DNA from: Candidatus Dechloromonas phosphorivorans
Lineage (GTDB): Bacteria > Pseudomonadota > Gammaproteobacteria > Burkholderiales > Rhodocyclaceae
DNA length: 64,000 nt
Assembly: GCA_016721185.1 (NCBI GenBank)
Contig: JADKIP010000011.1
Coordinates: 1-64,000 of the forward strand
Reading direction: 5' to 3'
A program made the translations under genes and the position numbers. How positions within the stretch are numbered: the first letter of the stretch is position 1; every line of letters starts with the position of its first letter. Under the pieces are notes generated by a model. The model was not told the DNA's origin, made no database searches, and was given only the letters and a program-made list of their open reading frames with translations. Below are positions 28,784-37,520 of the stretch, one piece after another.

Positions 28784-29698
28784 TTACGCCAGTTGATTCA
28801 GCCAGCGGGTAACGCCCTGAGGGGCGCGCTCGGCGGGCTCAAAAGTGACCATTTCCCAGGATTCCTGATGATTCAGGAGTTCGCGAGCCAGCTGATTGTT
28901 CAGCGCATGACCGCCCTTGTGCGAGGAAAACGCTGCCAGCAAAGGGTGGCCGAGCAAGTAAAGGTCGCCCACAGCGTCGAGAATCTTGTGTTTGACGAAC
29001 TCGTCGCCGTAACGCAGGCCATCCTGGTTCAGGACACGGAATTCGTCGAGAACGATGGCGTTTTCGAGACCGCCACCGAGAGCCAAGCCATTTTCGCGCA
29101 GGTATTCGACTTCCTGCATGAATCCAAAAGTCCGGGCGCGCGCGACATCACGCACGTAGGAATTCTCGGCAAAATCGATGTGGGCCTTTTGGGCCGATTT
29201 GTCGATGGCCGGGTGGTTGAAGACAATCGAGAACGACAAACTGTAGCCGTCGTAAGGCTCAAAACGCGCCCACTTGTCGCCATCGCGCACTTCGATTGGC
29301 TGGGTGACGCGGATGAATTTTTTGGCAGCGTTCTGTTCTTCAATCCCCGCTGACTGGATCAGGAAAACGAAGGGCGACGCCGAACCGTCAAGAATCGGTA
29401 CTTCGGGGGCATCCAAATCAACCCAGGCGTTGTCGATGCCGAGGCCGGCAAAGGCCGACATCAGGTGTTCAATGGTCCCGACTTTAACCCCGTCTTTTTC
29501 CAGACAGGAGCACATGCGGGTATCACCAACTAGAAAAGCGGCGGCGGGAATATCAACTGGTTCAGGCAGGTCGACACGACGAAAGACGATGCCGCTATCC
29601 GGAGCGGCCGGACGCAGGGCCATATTGACCTTGACGCCACCATGCAGGCCAACGCCTGAAGCGCGAACGATTGTCTTGAGCGTGCGTTGCTTTAGCAT
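28784..29698 (-). CDS. lpxC: UDP-3-O-acyl-N-acetylglucosamine deacetylase
   Basis: A 304-residue zinc enzyme catalysing the committed step of lipid A synthesis. The start is MLKQRTLKTIVRASGVGLHG at 29698. Zinc ligands are seen in VGTIEHLMSAFAGLGIDNAW and VKHKILDAVGDLYLLGHPL. The catalytic loop is VPILDGSASPFVFLI and a C-terminal HKGGHALNNQLAREL is present. It sits at the end of the dcw cluster after ftsZ, the usual proteobacterial place. An 82-base gap before it holds its own likely promoter. Confidence 0.96.
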   Translation of the reverse strand: MLKQRTLKTIVRASGVGLHGGVKVNMALRPAAPDSGIVFRRVDLPEPVDIPAAAFLVGDTRMCSCLEKDGVKVGTIEHLMSAFAGLGIDNAWVDLDAPEVPILDGSASPFVFLIQSAGIEEQNAAKKFIRVTQPIEVRDGDKWARFEPYDGYSLSFSIVFNHPAIDKSAQKAHIDFAENSYVRDVARARTFGFMQEVEYLRENGLALGGGLENAIVLDEFRVLNQDGLRYGDEFVKHKILDAVGDLYLLGHPLLAAFSSHKGGHALNNQLARELLNHQESWEMVTFEPAERAPQGVTRWLNQLA

Positions 29699-29729
29699 GC
29701 AAGTACTTGAATAATTGGGGGAGCGGCGC

Positions 29730-29738
29730 ATTGTAGCA
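29730..29738 (-). promoter_or_regulatory. Extended -10 promoter for lpxC
   Basis: On the minus strand TGCTACAAT is a TGn-extended -10 (TACAAT) with no good -35. It would start transcription about 25 bases before the lpxC ATG. Confidence 0.45.
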
Positions 29739-29780
29739 CAAGGCGCCGCCGCCCTTTTTCAGAGGAAAGCGTTACTAATT

Positions 29781-30965
29781 TCAGTCAGCCTGCTTGCGCA
29801 GAAAGGCTGGAATGTCATAACGGTCGACACCGCTGTTGGCCAGCGCTTCGACGGTGACGTTACGCTGACTGCTGCCCCGGCCACGCAAAACGGCAGGAAC
29901 ATCCAGATGCGAGTAGTCCGGCGTCGAACCAAAGGCAACCGCGTCACCCGTGCCCGTTGCCTGCAGCACCGGCGTATTGATCACTTCGAAGGTCTGACGA
30001 TTGCGCGCTGCAGCCACTTGGCCGAGACCTGTCGCAACCACGGTGACGCGCAAGGCATCGCCCATCAATTCGTCATACACAGCGCCGAAAATAATGTGTG
30101 CGTCGTCCGCCGCAAAGGCTTTGACGGTATTCATCACTTCGTTGACTTCCTTCATCTTCAGGCCGCCCTTGGCCGCCGTGATATTGACCAGCACGCCTTT
30201 GGCGCCGGACAGGTTAACGCCTTCCAGCAGTGGCGAAGCAACGGCCTGCTCAGCAGCGATGCGAGCGCGGTCGACGCCAGCGGCAGCAGAAGAACCCATC
30301 ATGGCGCGGCCCATTTCGCCCATCACCGTACGGACGTCTTCAAAGTCGACGTTGACCAGACCGGGATAAGTAATGATTTCAGCAATGCCGCCGACGGCGT
30401 TTTTCAGCACATCGTCAGCCGCCTTGAAGCAATCGTCGACATCGGCATCGTCACCCATGACTTCCATCAGCTTGTCATTGAGGATGACGATCAGCGAATC
30501 AACGTGCTTGGAAAATTCTGCGATACCGGCTTCAGCCGCCTTCATGCGCTTGTTGCCTTCAAAGCTGAACGGCTTGGTGACCACGCCCACGGTCAAAATA
30601 CCCATTTCGCGAGCGATTTCAGCTACGACAGGTGCCGCACCGGTGCCCGTACCACCACCCATACCGGCGGTAATAAAAGCCATGTGGGCGCCTTCCAGCG
30701 AAGCGCGAATTTCGTCGCGATGCGCCTGAGCAGCTTCCTGACCTTTTTCCGGCTTGGCGCCAGCACCCAGACCCGTTTTGCCCAAGGACAATTTGCTCGG
30801 TGCCGCATTGCGACTCAGCGCCTGGGCATCGGTGTTGGCTGCAATAAACTCGACGCCGTTCACGCCTTCAAGAATCATGTGTTCGATGGCATTGCCACCT
30901 GCGCCACCGACCCCGAAAACCTTGATGATGGTGCCGCTCTCTTCCTTCTCGATGATCTCAAACAT
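29781..30965 (-). CDS. ftsZ: Cell division tubulin homologue FtsZ
   Basis: A 394-residue GTPase forming the division ring. It starts MFEIIEKEESGTIIKVFGVG at 30965 behind GAGGTAG. The tubulin signature GMGGGTGTGAAPVVAEIA, VGVVTKPFSFEG, and the catalytic T7 loop (NVDFEDVRTVMGE) are intact. After a flexible linker, the C-terminal partner-binding tail RYDIPAFLRKQAD is present, which contacts FtsA and ZipA. It lies 36 bases after ftsA. Confidence 0.97.
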   Translation of the reverse strand: MFEIIEKEESGTIIKVFGVGGAGGNAIEHMILEGVNGVEFIAANTDAQALSRNAAPSKLSLGKTGLGAGAKPEKGQEAAQAHRDEIRASLEGAHMAFITAGMGGGTGTGAAPVVAEIAREMGILTVGVVTKPFSFEGNKRMKAAEAGIAEFSKHVDSLIVILNDKLMEVMGDDADVDDCFKAADDVLKNAVGGIAEIITYPGLVNVDFEDVRTVMGEMGRAMMGSSAAAGVDRARIAAEQAVASPLLEGVNLSGAKGVLVNITAAKGGLKMKEVNEVMNTVKAFAADDAHIIFGAVYDELMGDALRVTVVATGLGQVAAARNRQTFEVINTPVLQATGTGDAVAFGSTPDYSHLDVPAVLRGRGSSQRNVTVEALANSGVDRYDIPAFLRKQAD

Positions 30966-31001
30966 GACTACCTCCTCTGAAAAACCGGTCAAAAAACAAA
31001 A

Positions 31002-32231
31002 TTAAAAATTCTTGGCAAACCACGAACGCATGCCTTCAAAAACATCCTTCATGCCCTGCTTTTCCTTGATCTTCTGGCCGCGCTTGCGCTGCGCCTGAGC
31101 TTCCAGCAGCAGGCCGAAAGCAGTGGAAAAGCGCGGGCTTTGCACGACATCTGCCAGGCTCCCGGTGTATTTCGGGTTACCGAGACGAACCGGCATGTGA
31201 AAGATTTCCTCACCCAGTTCGACCATGCCGGGCATGACGCTGGCCCCGCCGGTGAGCACGATGCCGGAGGAGAGAACCTCCTCAAAACCAGCCCGGCGTA
31301 GCTCGTTCTGGATTAATTCGTAAAGCTCCTCGACACGCGGCTGAATGACATCAGACAGCGCACGGCGGCTCAATTTGCGGCTCGGACGGTCGTCGACCCC
31401 AGCCACTTCCAGACTTTGCGCTGCATCGGCCAATTGCGACAAGGCACAACCATAGCGGCACTTGATGTCCTCGGCTTCGCGAGTCGGGGTGCGTAATGCC
31501 ATTGCAATATCATTGGTAATCTGGTCACCGGCAATCGGGATCACCGAGGTATAGCGAATCGCCCCTTGCGTCCAGACGGCGATATCCGTCGTGCCGCCGC
31601 CGATGTCGATCAGGCAAACGCCGAGATCCTTCTCGTCCTCGGAAAGTACGGCGTAGCTGGAAGCCAGCGGCTGCAGCATCAGGTCATTCACTTCCAGCCC
31701 GCAGCGGCGCACGCATTTGACAATATTCTGGGCGGCAGAAACGGCACCGGTAACGATGTGCGTCTTCACCTCCAGACGCATGCCGCTCATCCCGATCGGC
31801 TCACGAATACCGTCCTGGCCATCGATGACGAATTCCTGGGTCAGGATATGCAGGATTTCCTGATCCGCCGGAATCGGCATCGCCTTGGCGGTTTCGATAA
31901 CGCGCTCGACATCGCTTTGAGTGACTTCTTTTTCCTTGATCGCCACCATGCCATTCGAGTTGAAGCTCTTGATATGGCTGCCGGCGATACCGGTATAAAC
32001 ATTACTCACCTTGCAATCGGCCATCAGTTCGACTTCCTGAATGACCCGGCTAATGGTGTGCACCGTATCTTCGATGTTCACCACGACGCCTTTTTTCAGG
32101 CCGCGCGAATCCTGCGACCCCATGCCGATCACATTCAGATGGCCTTCTTGATTGATTTCGGCAACGAGCGCGACAATTTTCGACGTCCCGATGTCCAGAC
32201 CAACCACCAAATCCTTGTTATCCCTGCTCAT
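31002..32231 (-). CDS. ftsA: Cell division actin homologue FtsA
   Basis: A 409-residue actin-like ATPase that tethers FtsZ to the membrane. It starts MSRDNKDLVVGLDIGTSKIV at 32231. Phosphate-binding motifs are VGLDIGTSK and CLIDIGGGTTDIAVWTQGAI; the adenosine motif is SGIVLTGGASVMPGM. The C-terminal amphipathic membrane helix is GMRSWFAKNF. It is four bases from ftsQ and 36 from ftsZ. Confidence 0.96.
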   Translation of the reverse strand: MSRDNKDLVVGLDIGTSKIVALVAEINQEGHLNVIGMGSQDSRGLKKGVVVNIEDTVHTISRVIQEVELMADCKVSNVYTGIAGSHIKSFNSNGMVAIKEKEVTQSDVERVIETAKAMPIPADQEILHILTQEFVIDGQDGIREPIGMSGMRLEVKTHIVTGAVSAAQNIVKCVRRCGLEVNDLMLQPLASSYAVLSEDEKDLGVCLIDIGGGTTDIAVWTQGAIRYTSVIPIAGDQITNDIAMALRTPTREAEDIKCRYGCALSQLADAAQSLEVAGVDDRPSRKLSRRALSDVIQPRVEELYELIQNELRRAGFEEVLSSGIVLTGGASVMPGMVELGEEIFHMPVRLGNPKYTGSLADVVQSPRFSTAFGLLLEAQAQRKRGQKIKEKQGMKDVFEGMRSWFAKNF

Positions 32232-32235
32232 ATAA

Positions 32236-32976
32236 CTATTTCCCCTTCCCCTCGCCCGCGACTCGCATCGCAAAGCCGTTCGGATAACGCAAATCCACCA
32301 CAGCCGGCCGTACCGCCTGCTTGGCGACCGTTTCCGGATAGACCTCGATAAATCGTTGCAAACGTACGCCGACGGGCGCTTTTGGCTGCTCGCGGCCCAT
32401 ATCCACCAACATGCCGTTGGCCAGTTTCAATTGCCAGGCCAGACGCGGCGACAGCGTGACCTGAACTGGCCGCTCGCCCACCGCCCTGAAGCTCTCCACC
32501 AACTCGCTGTAGCGCTTCAAAACTTCCGGCGCAGTTCCTTGCGGGCCGTAAAGCAGCGGCAATGAGGTCAATTCCTCTACCGTCGGCATGGCCGAAAACA
32601 CTTCGCCATAACTGTCCACCAACTCGCCACGCCCCTCGCCCCAGCGCGCCAGCGGACGATGCTCTTCGACCTTGACTTCCAGCTTGGCCGGCCAAATCCG
32701 CCGCACCTCGACCTTGCGCACCCAGGGCAGGGTTTCCAGCGCGCCGCGCACGTGCTCCAGATTCAGGCTGAAAAAATTGCCTTTCAGCGCCAAGGGCAAA
32801 ACCTGTTCCACTTCCGACTGCCGGGTGTGCGCCAATGGCTCGGCAAACACCACCTGACGCACTGGCAAAGACGGCACGCGCACCAGCCAGACCGCCGCTG
32901 CAGCCAGGCACGCGGCGGCGGCTGCCAAAATCAGCAGGTCGGCAATCGCGTTCAGCAGGTGCGGTTTGTTCCACAT
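32236..32976 (-). CDS. ftsQ: Cell division protein FtsQ
   Basis: A 246-residue bitopic membrane protein. It has a short cytoplasmic start, one membrane helix (ADLLILAAAAACLAAAAVWL), a periplasmic POTRA domain beginning PVRQVVFAEPLAHTRQSEVE and containing LPWVRKVEVRRIWPAKLEVK, and the FtsQ beta domain. It links FtsL-FtsB to the early divisome. It lies eight bases after ddlB and four before ftsA. Confidence 0.93.
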   Translation of the reverse strand: MWNKPHLLNAIADLLILAAAAACLAAAAVWLVRVPSLPVRQVVFAEPLAHTRQSEVEQVLPLALKGNFFSLNLEHVRGALETLPWVRKVEVRRIWPAKLEVKVEEHRPLARWGEGRGELVDSYGEVFSAMPTVEELTSLPLLYGPQGTAPEVLKRYSELVESFRAVGERPVQVTLSPRLAWQLKLANGMLVDMGREQPKAPVGVRLQRFIEVYPETVAKQAVRPAVVDLRYPNGFAMRVAGEGKGK

Positions 32977-32984
32977 TCATCGGC

Positions 32985-33902
32985 TCAGTCGTTTGTTGCT
33001 AGTTCAAGGACGCGACGTACCAGCGCCGGGTATTCCATACCAGCCACCCGGGCGGCCATCGGTACCAGTGAGTGGTCGGTCATACCGGGCGCCGTGTTGA
33101 CTTCGAGGTAGTAGTGATTGCCCGCCTCGTCCATCAAAAAATCGACCCGCCCCCAGCCCCGGCCACCGAGGATGCGGAAGGCTTCGAGGGCACCTTTGCG
33201 AATTTCGGCTTCTTTCGCTTCCGACAAACCACAGGGGCACAGGTAACGCGTGTCGTCGCGGTTGTATTTGGCCTCGTAGTCGTACCAGTCGGTCGCCGGT
33301 TCAATCTTGATGATGGGCAGCGCGACCATGTCATCGCCACAGCCAATGATTCCAACCGTGTATTCGCCGCCCATCACGCCCTTTTCGGCGATCACCAGCG
33401 AGTCATATTTGGCGGCTTCGCCGTAGGCCAGATGCAGCGTTTCGCGTTCCTTGACCTTGCTGATGCCGATTGAGGAGCCTTCATGGGCCGGCTTGACGAA
33501 AATCGGCAGACCGAGTTCCTCTTCAACTTCGGCAAAATCCGAATCGGCGTTGAGTAGCTTGTATTCCGGAACCGGCAAACCGGCAGCTTGCCAGAGCAAT
33601 TTGGTGCGAAATTTATCCATGCCCAGGGCCGAGGCCATGACGCCGGAACCGGTGTAGGGAATGTGCATCAATTCCAAAGCGCCCTGAATCGTGCCGTCTT
33701 CGCCGTGGCGGCCGTGCAGCGCGATGAAGGCGCGGTCGTAGCCCTTCAGGGCATCGAGCGGCTGTTCGGCGGGGTCGAAGGCGTGGGCATCGATGCCCTG
33801 CCCTTGCAGCGCGGCCAACACACGCGATCCGCTATTCAGGGAAACTTCGCGCTCGGCGGAGGTACCGCCGAAGAGGACTGCGACTTTACCGAAACCGCTC
33901 AT
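32985..33902 (-). CDS. ddlB: D-alanine-D-alanine ligase
   Basis: A 305-residue ATP-grasp enzyme making the D-Ala-D-Ala dipeptide. It starts MSGFGKVAVLFGGTSAEREV at 33902, overlapping the murC stop by four bases (ATGA). Motifs are FIALHGRHGEDGTIQGALEL, PYTGSGVMASALGMDK, PIFVKPAHEGSSIGISKV and the metal-binding YLEVNTAPGMTDHSLVPMAA. All are intact. Confidence 0.95.
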   Translation of the reverse strand: MSGFGKVAVLFGGTSAEREVSLNSGSRVLAALQGQGIDAHAFDPAEQPLDALKGYDRAFIALHGRHGEDGTIQGALELMHIPYTGSGVMASALGMDKFRTKLLWQAAGLPVPEYKLLNADSDFAEVEEELGLPIFVKPAHEGSSIGISKVKERETLHLAYGEAAKYDSLVIAEKGVMGGEYTVGIIGCGDDMVALPIIKIEPATDWYDYEAKYNRDDTRYLCPCGLSEAKEAEIRKGALEAFRILGGRGWGRVDFLMDEAGNHYYLEVNTAPGMTDHSLVPMAARVAGMEYPALVRRVLELATND

Positions 33903-35305
33903 TTCAACTCCACCACTTTGCCCGGCACGGCACCGATCGAACCGGCGCCCATGCACAACACCACGTCGCCATCACGGGCGACATCCATAATCGTTTGCGG
34001 CATGGCCGCAATATCTTCGACAAACATCGGTTCGACCTTGCCCACCACGCGCAAGGCACGGGCCAGCGAACGACCGTCAGCGGCAACAATCGGCGCTTCG
34101 CCAGCGGCATAGATTTCTGCCAATAAAAGGGCGTCGACCGTGGAAAGCACCTTGACGAAGTCTTCAAAACAGTCGCGGGTCCGCGTGTAGCGATGTGGCT
34201 GGAAGGCCAGTACCAGGCGGCGGCCGGGGAAGGCGCCGCGGGCAGCGGCCAGCGTTGCCGCCATTTCGACCGGGTGATGGCCGTAGTCGTCGACCAGCGT
34301 GAAGCTACCGCCCGCAGTGCCGTCGCTATTTTGCAAGGCCACTTCGCCGTAACGCTGGAAGCGCCGATCGACGCCCTTGAATTCGGCCAGCGCCTTGATG
34401 ATCGCGGCGTCGGAAATCTGAACTTCCGTGGCGACGGCAATGGCCGCCAGCGCATTGAGGACGTTGTGCAGCCCCGGCAGGTTGAGCGTGATCGGCAGGC
34501 GCGACACCGAGCCATTGACGCGGACGCAATCGAAGCGCATCTGACCATCTGCGGCGACGATATTTTCGGCGTAAAAATTGCAGCTATCGTTCAGACCGTA
34601 GGTGATGATCTGCTTGGGCACCTGCGGCATGATGGCGCGCACGTTGGGATCATCACCGCAAAGAACGGCCACGCCGTAGAACGGCAGACGATTGAGGAAA
34701 TTGACAAAGGCCCCTTTCAACCGCTCAAAATCGTGGCCGTAGGTTTCCATGTGGTCGGCGTCGATGTTGGTCACGACCGAAATCACCGGCGACAAGAAGA
34801 GGAAAGAGGCATCGGATTCGTCGGCTTCGGCCACCAGGAAATCGCCGCTACCCAAACGGGCATTGGCGCCAGCCGCATTCAAACGCCCGCCAATGACGAA
34901 GGTCGGATCAACGCCGCCCTCGGCCAGGATGCTGGCAACCAGGCTGGTGGTGGTGGTCTTGCCATGCGTCCCGGCGATGGCGATACCATGTTTCAGGCGC
35001 ATCAGTTCAGCCAGCATCTGGGCGCGCGGAACCACCGGAATATGGCGTTCACGTGCGGCGATCACTTCCGGGTTGTCGCCCTTGACCGCCGTTGAAATCA
35101 CCACCGCATCGGCACCCGCGATATTTTCCGCGTTGTGCCCAAGCATCACCTTGATGCCTTCGCCTTCGAGCCGGCGAGTCGTCGCGCTGGCGGCCAGATC
35201 GGAGCCGGTGACGGTGTAATCGAGGTGCACCAGCACTTCGGCGATACCGCTCATGCCGGAACCACCGACGCCGACGAAGTGGATATGTTTGACTTTATGT
35301 TTCAT
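33899..35305 (-). CDS. murC: UDP-N-acetylmuramate-L-alanine ligase
   Basis: A 468-residue Mur ligase adding L-Ala to UDP-MurNAc. It starts MKHKVKHIHFVGVGGSGMSG at 35305. The ATP loop is IAGTHGKTTTTSLVASILAE; other motifs are EADESDASFLFLSPVISVVT and the C-terminal DDYGHHPVEMAATLAAARGA, with FQPHRYTRTRDCFEDF. It overlaps murG and ddlB by four bases each, pointing to coupled translation. Confidence 0.96.
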   Translation of the reverse strand: MKHKVKHIHFVGVGGSGMSGIAEVLVHLDYTVTGSDLAASATTRRLEGEGIKVMLGHNAENIAGADAVVISTAVKGDNPEVIAARERHIPVVPRAQMLAELMRLKHGIAIAGTHGKTTTTSLVASILAEGGVDPTFVIGGRLNAAGANARLGSGDFLVAEADESDASFLFLSPVISVVTNIDADHMETYGHDFERLKGAFVNFLNRLPFYGVAVLCGDDPNVRAIMPQVPKQIITYGLNDSCNFYAENIVAADGQMRFDCVRVNGSVSRLPITLNLPGLHNVLNALAAIAVATEVQISDAAIIKALAEFKGVDRRFQRYGEVALQNSDGTAGGSFTLVDDYGHHPVEMAATLAAARGAFPGRRLVLAFQPHRYTRTRDCFEDFVKVLSTVDALLLAEIYAAGEAPIVAADGRSLARALRVVGKVEPMFVEDIAAMPQTIMDVARDGDVVLCMGAGSIGAVPGKVVELK

Positions 35306-36360
35306 TTCGCGCTCTCTGCACAAATATTCGCCACTTCTTCGGTGGCATCGGGCTTGGCCAGACTGCGGGCCTTTTCAGCCATTTCCAGCAGTTGACCGCG
35401 GGAGTAGTTGCGGATCAGCGCAATCGCATCCGGCGTCAGTTCAGGCTGCGGCAGCAGGAAGGCACCGCCGACATTGACCAGGAAGCGGGCATTGCCGGTT
35501 TGGTGGTCATCCACCGCATGCGGAAAAGGCACCAGAATGCTTGCCACACCGGCCGCCGCCAGCTCTGCTACGGTCAACGCGCCAGAACGGCAAATAACCA
35601 GGTCGGCCCATTCGTAAGCGCCGGCCATGTCTTCGATAAAGGAGACGCAATGAGCCTGAACACCCACTGCGGCGTAATTGGCTTTCAAGGCCTCAATGTG
35701 CTTTTCGCCAGCCTGGTGGACGATTTGCGGTTGCTCGTCTTCGGCCAGCAAGGCCAGTCCTTGGGGAACCATTTCATTCAACACCTGGGCGCCGAGACTG
35801 CCGCCGATGACCAGCAAGCGCAGCGCGCCGGTCCGTTCGGCAAAACGCTCGGCCGGCGGGGCAATCTTCGCAATTTCCGGGCGCACCGGATTGCCCGCCC
35901 AGACGCCTTTTTTCAGGACTTCCGGAAAACCGGTGGCGATGCGGTCGGCGACACCGGCCAGTACACGATTAGCCAGACCAGCCACTGAATTTTGTTCATG
36001 CACGACCAGCGGCTTGCCCAGTAGCGCCGCCATCATGCCGCCGGGGAAAGTGATGTAGCCGCCCATGCCGAGCACCACATTCGGTTGCAGCTGGCGAATC
36101 GCCTTTTGCGCCTGCCAAAAACCTTTGAGCAAATTGAGCGGCAATAGCAGCTTGCGCATCAAACCCTTGCCGCGCAATGCGGCAAATTTCAGCCAGACCA
36201 TTTCAAAACCATGCTGTGGCACCAGACGGGCTTCCATCCCATCCGGATTACCCAGCCAGACAACCCGCCAGCCGCGCTCACGCATTTTTTCAGCGACCGC
36301 CAAGGCGGGGAAAATGTGGCCACCCGTACCGCCAGCCATGATCAGAATAGTCCGGCTCAT
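35302..36360 (-). CDS. murG: Lipid II synthase MurG (GlcNAc transferase)
   Basis: A 352-residue GT-B glycosyltransferase that adds GlcNAc to lipid I on the inner face of the membrane. It starts MSRTILIMAGGTGGHIFPAL at 36360, where MAGGTGGHIFPALAVA is the first glycine loop. HEQNSVAGLANRVLAGVADR, LLVIGGSLGAQVLNEMVPQG and the donor site CRSGALTVAELAAAGVASIL are present. It overlaps ftsW and murC by four bases. Confidence 0.96.
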   Translation of the reverse strand: MSRTILIMAGGTGGHIFPALAVAEKMRERGWRVVWLGNPDGMEARLVPQHGFEMVWLKFAALRGKGLMRKLLLPLNLLKGFWQAQKAIRQLQPNVVLGMGGYITFPGGMMAALLGKPLVVHEQNSVAGLANRVLAGVADRIATGFPEVLKKGVWAGNPVRPEIAKIAPPAERFAERTGALRLLVIGGSLGAQVLNEMVPQGLALLAEDEQPQIVHQAGEKHIEALKANYAAVGVQAHCVSFIEDMAGAYEWADLVICRSGALTVAELAAAGVASILVPFPHAVDDHQTGNARFLVNVGGAFLLPQPELTPDAIALIRNYSRGQLLEMAEKARSLAKPDATEEVANICAESAK

Positions 36361-37520
36361 ACTTTGCCGCCGCGCATCAATTGTCGATTTTCCCAATCGA
36401 CGCGAAGAAGGATCGCCAGTGCGACGCAATTGGCCAGAATGCCCGATCCGCCGAAGCTCATCAGCGGCAGGGTCAGGCCCTTGGTCGGCAGCAAACCCAT
36501 ATTGACACCCATATTGATAAAGGACTGAACACCAATCCAGATACCCATGCCCATCGCTACCAACGCCGGATAAAGGCGGTCGAGCTGGACGCATTGGCGG
36601 CCGATGGCGAAGGCGCGCTGAACAATCAGGGCGAACAGGGCAATCACCGCCAGCACGCCGAAAAAGCCCATTTCTTCGGCAATCACGGCGAGCAGAAAAT
36701 CGGTATGCGCTTCAGGCAAATAGAAGAGTTTTTCAACGCTGCCGCCGAGGCCAACGCCAAATAACTCACCCCGCCCGAAAGCAATCAGCGAATGCGACAA
36801 CTGGTAGCCGCGGCCGTAGGCATCGGCCCACGGGTCCATAAAGCCGAAGACCCGATCGCGGCGGTAGGGCGAGACGATGATCATCACGGCGAAGGCGAAG
36901 AGCAAACCGACAATCAGCATGACGAACAGCCGCGCCTTCAAGCCGCCGAGAAAGAGGATGCCCATGGCGATGGAAATAATGACGACAAAGGCGCCAAAGT
37001 CCGGCTCTTTGAGCAGCAGGATGCCAACAATGACCATCGCCCCGAACAAAGGCGCAAAGGCTTGCTTGAGATCGTGCATGACGTTGATCTTGCGTACCGT
37101 GTAGTCAGCGGCATAAAGCACGGCAAACATCTTCATCAGCTCGGAAGGCTGCAGATTGGCGAAACCAAACGACAACCAGCGGCGAGCGCCGTTGACGTCC
37201 TTGCCAACCCCCGGAATGAGCACCAGCGCCAGCATGAAAACGCCAGCCATGAAGAGGTAAGGTGCGTACTTTTGCCAGAGCGAGAGCGGTATCTGAAAGG
37301 CCACGCCAGCGGCGACCAGGCCAATACAGAGAAAAACACCATGACGGACGAGATAGTAAGCCGGCTGGTGGTTGGTAAAACGACCGGCTTCGGCAATCGC
37401 GATGGAGGCGGAATAGACCATGACCAGGCCGGCGAAAAGCAGCATCAGCACGCTCCACAGCAAGGCATAGTCGATCTCGGCCAACTGGCGGCGCGGCGCA
37501 TCGAGCGCACCGATCATCAT
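36357..37520 (-). CDS. ftsW: Lipid II polymerase/division protein FtsW (SEDS family)
   Basis: A 387-residue, ten-helix membrane glycosyltransferase that works with FtsI at the septum. It starts at ATG 37520, overlapping the murD stop (ATGATG); the next ATG is also possible. SEDS motifs are ARRWLSFGFANLQPSELMKM, LLLKEPDFGAFVVI and LFGVGLGGSVEKLFYLPEAH with TDFLLAVIAEEMG, and the C-terminal GLTLPLMSFGGSGILANCVA. The catalytic aspartate loop region PEAHTDF is intact. Confidence 0.95.
   Translation of the reverse strand: MMIGALDAPRRQLAEIDYALLWSVLMLLFAGLVMVYSASIAIAEAGRFTNHQPAYYLVRHGVFLCIGLVAAGVAFQIPLSLWQKYAPYLFMAGVFMLALVLIPGVGKDVNGARRWLSFGFANLQPSELMKMFAVLYAADYTVRKINVMHDLKQAFAPLFGAMVIVGILLLKEPDFGAFVVIISIAMGILFLGGLKARLFVMLIVGLLFAFAVMIIVSPYRRDRVFGFMDPWADAYGRGYQLSHSLIAFGRGELFGVGLGGSVEKLFYLPEAHTDFLLAVIAEEMGFFGVLAVIALFALIVQRAFAIGRQCVQLDRLYPALVAMGMGIWIGVQSFINMGVNMGLLPTKGLTLPLMSFGGSGILANCVALAILLRVDWENRQLMRGGKV

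Noticed and set aside
29715..30980. A 421-codon plus-strand frame opposite ftsZ
   Set aside because: It is antisense to an essential, fully conserved gene and has no motif.
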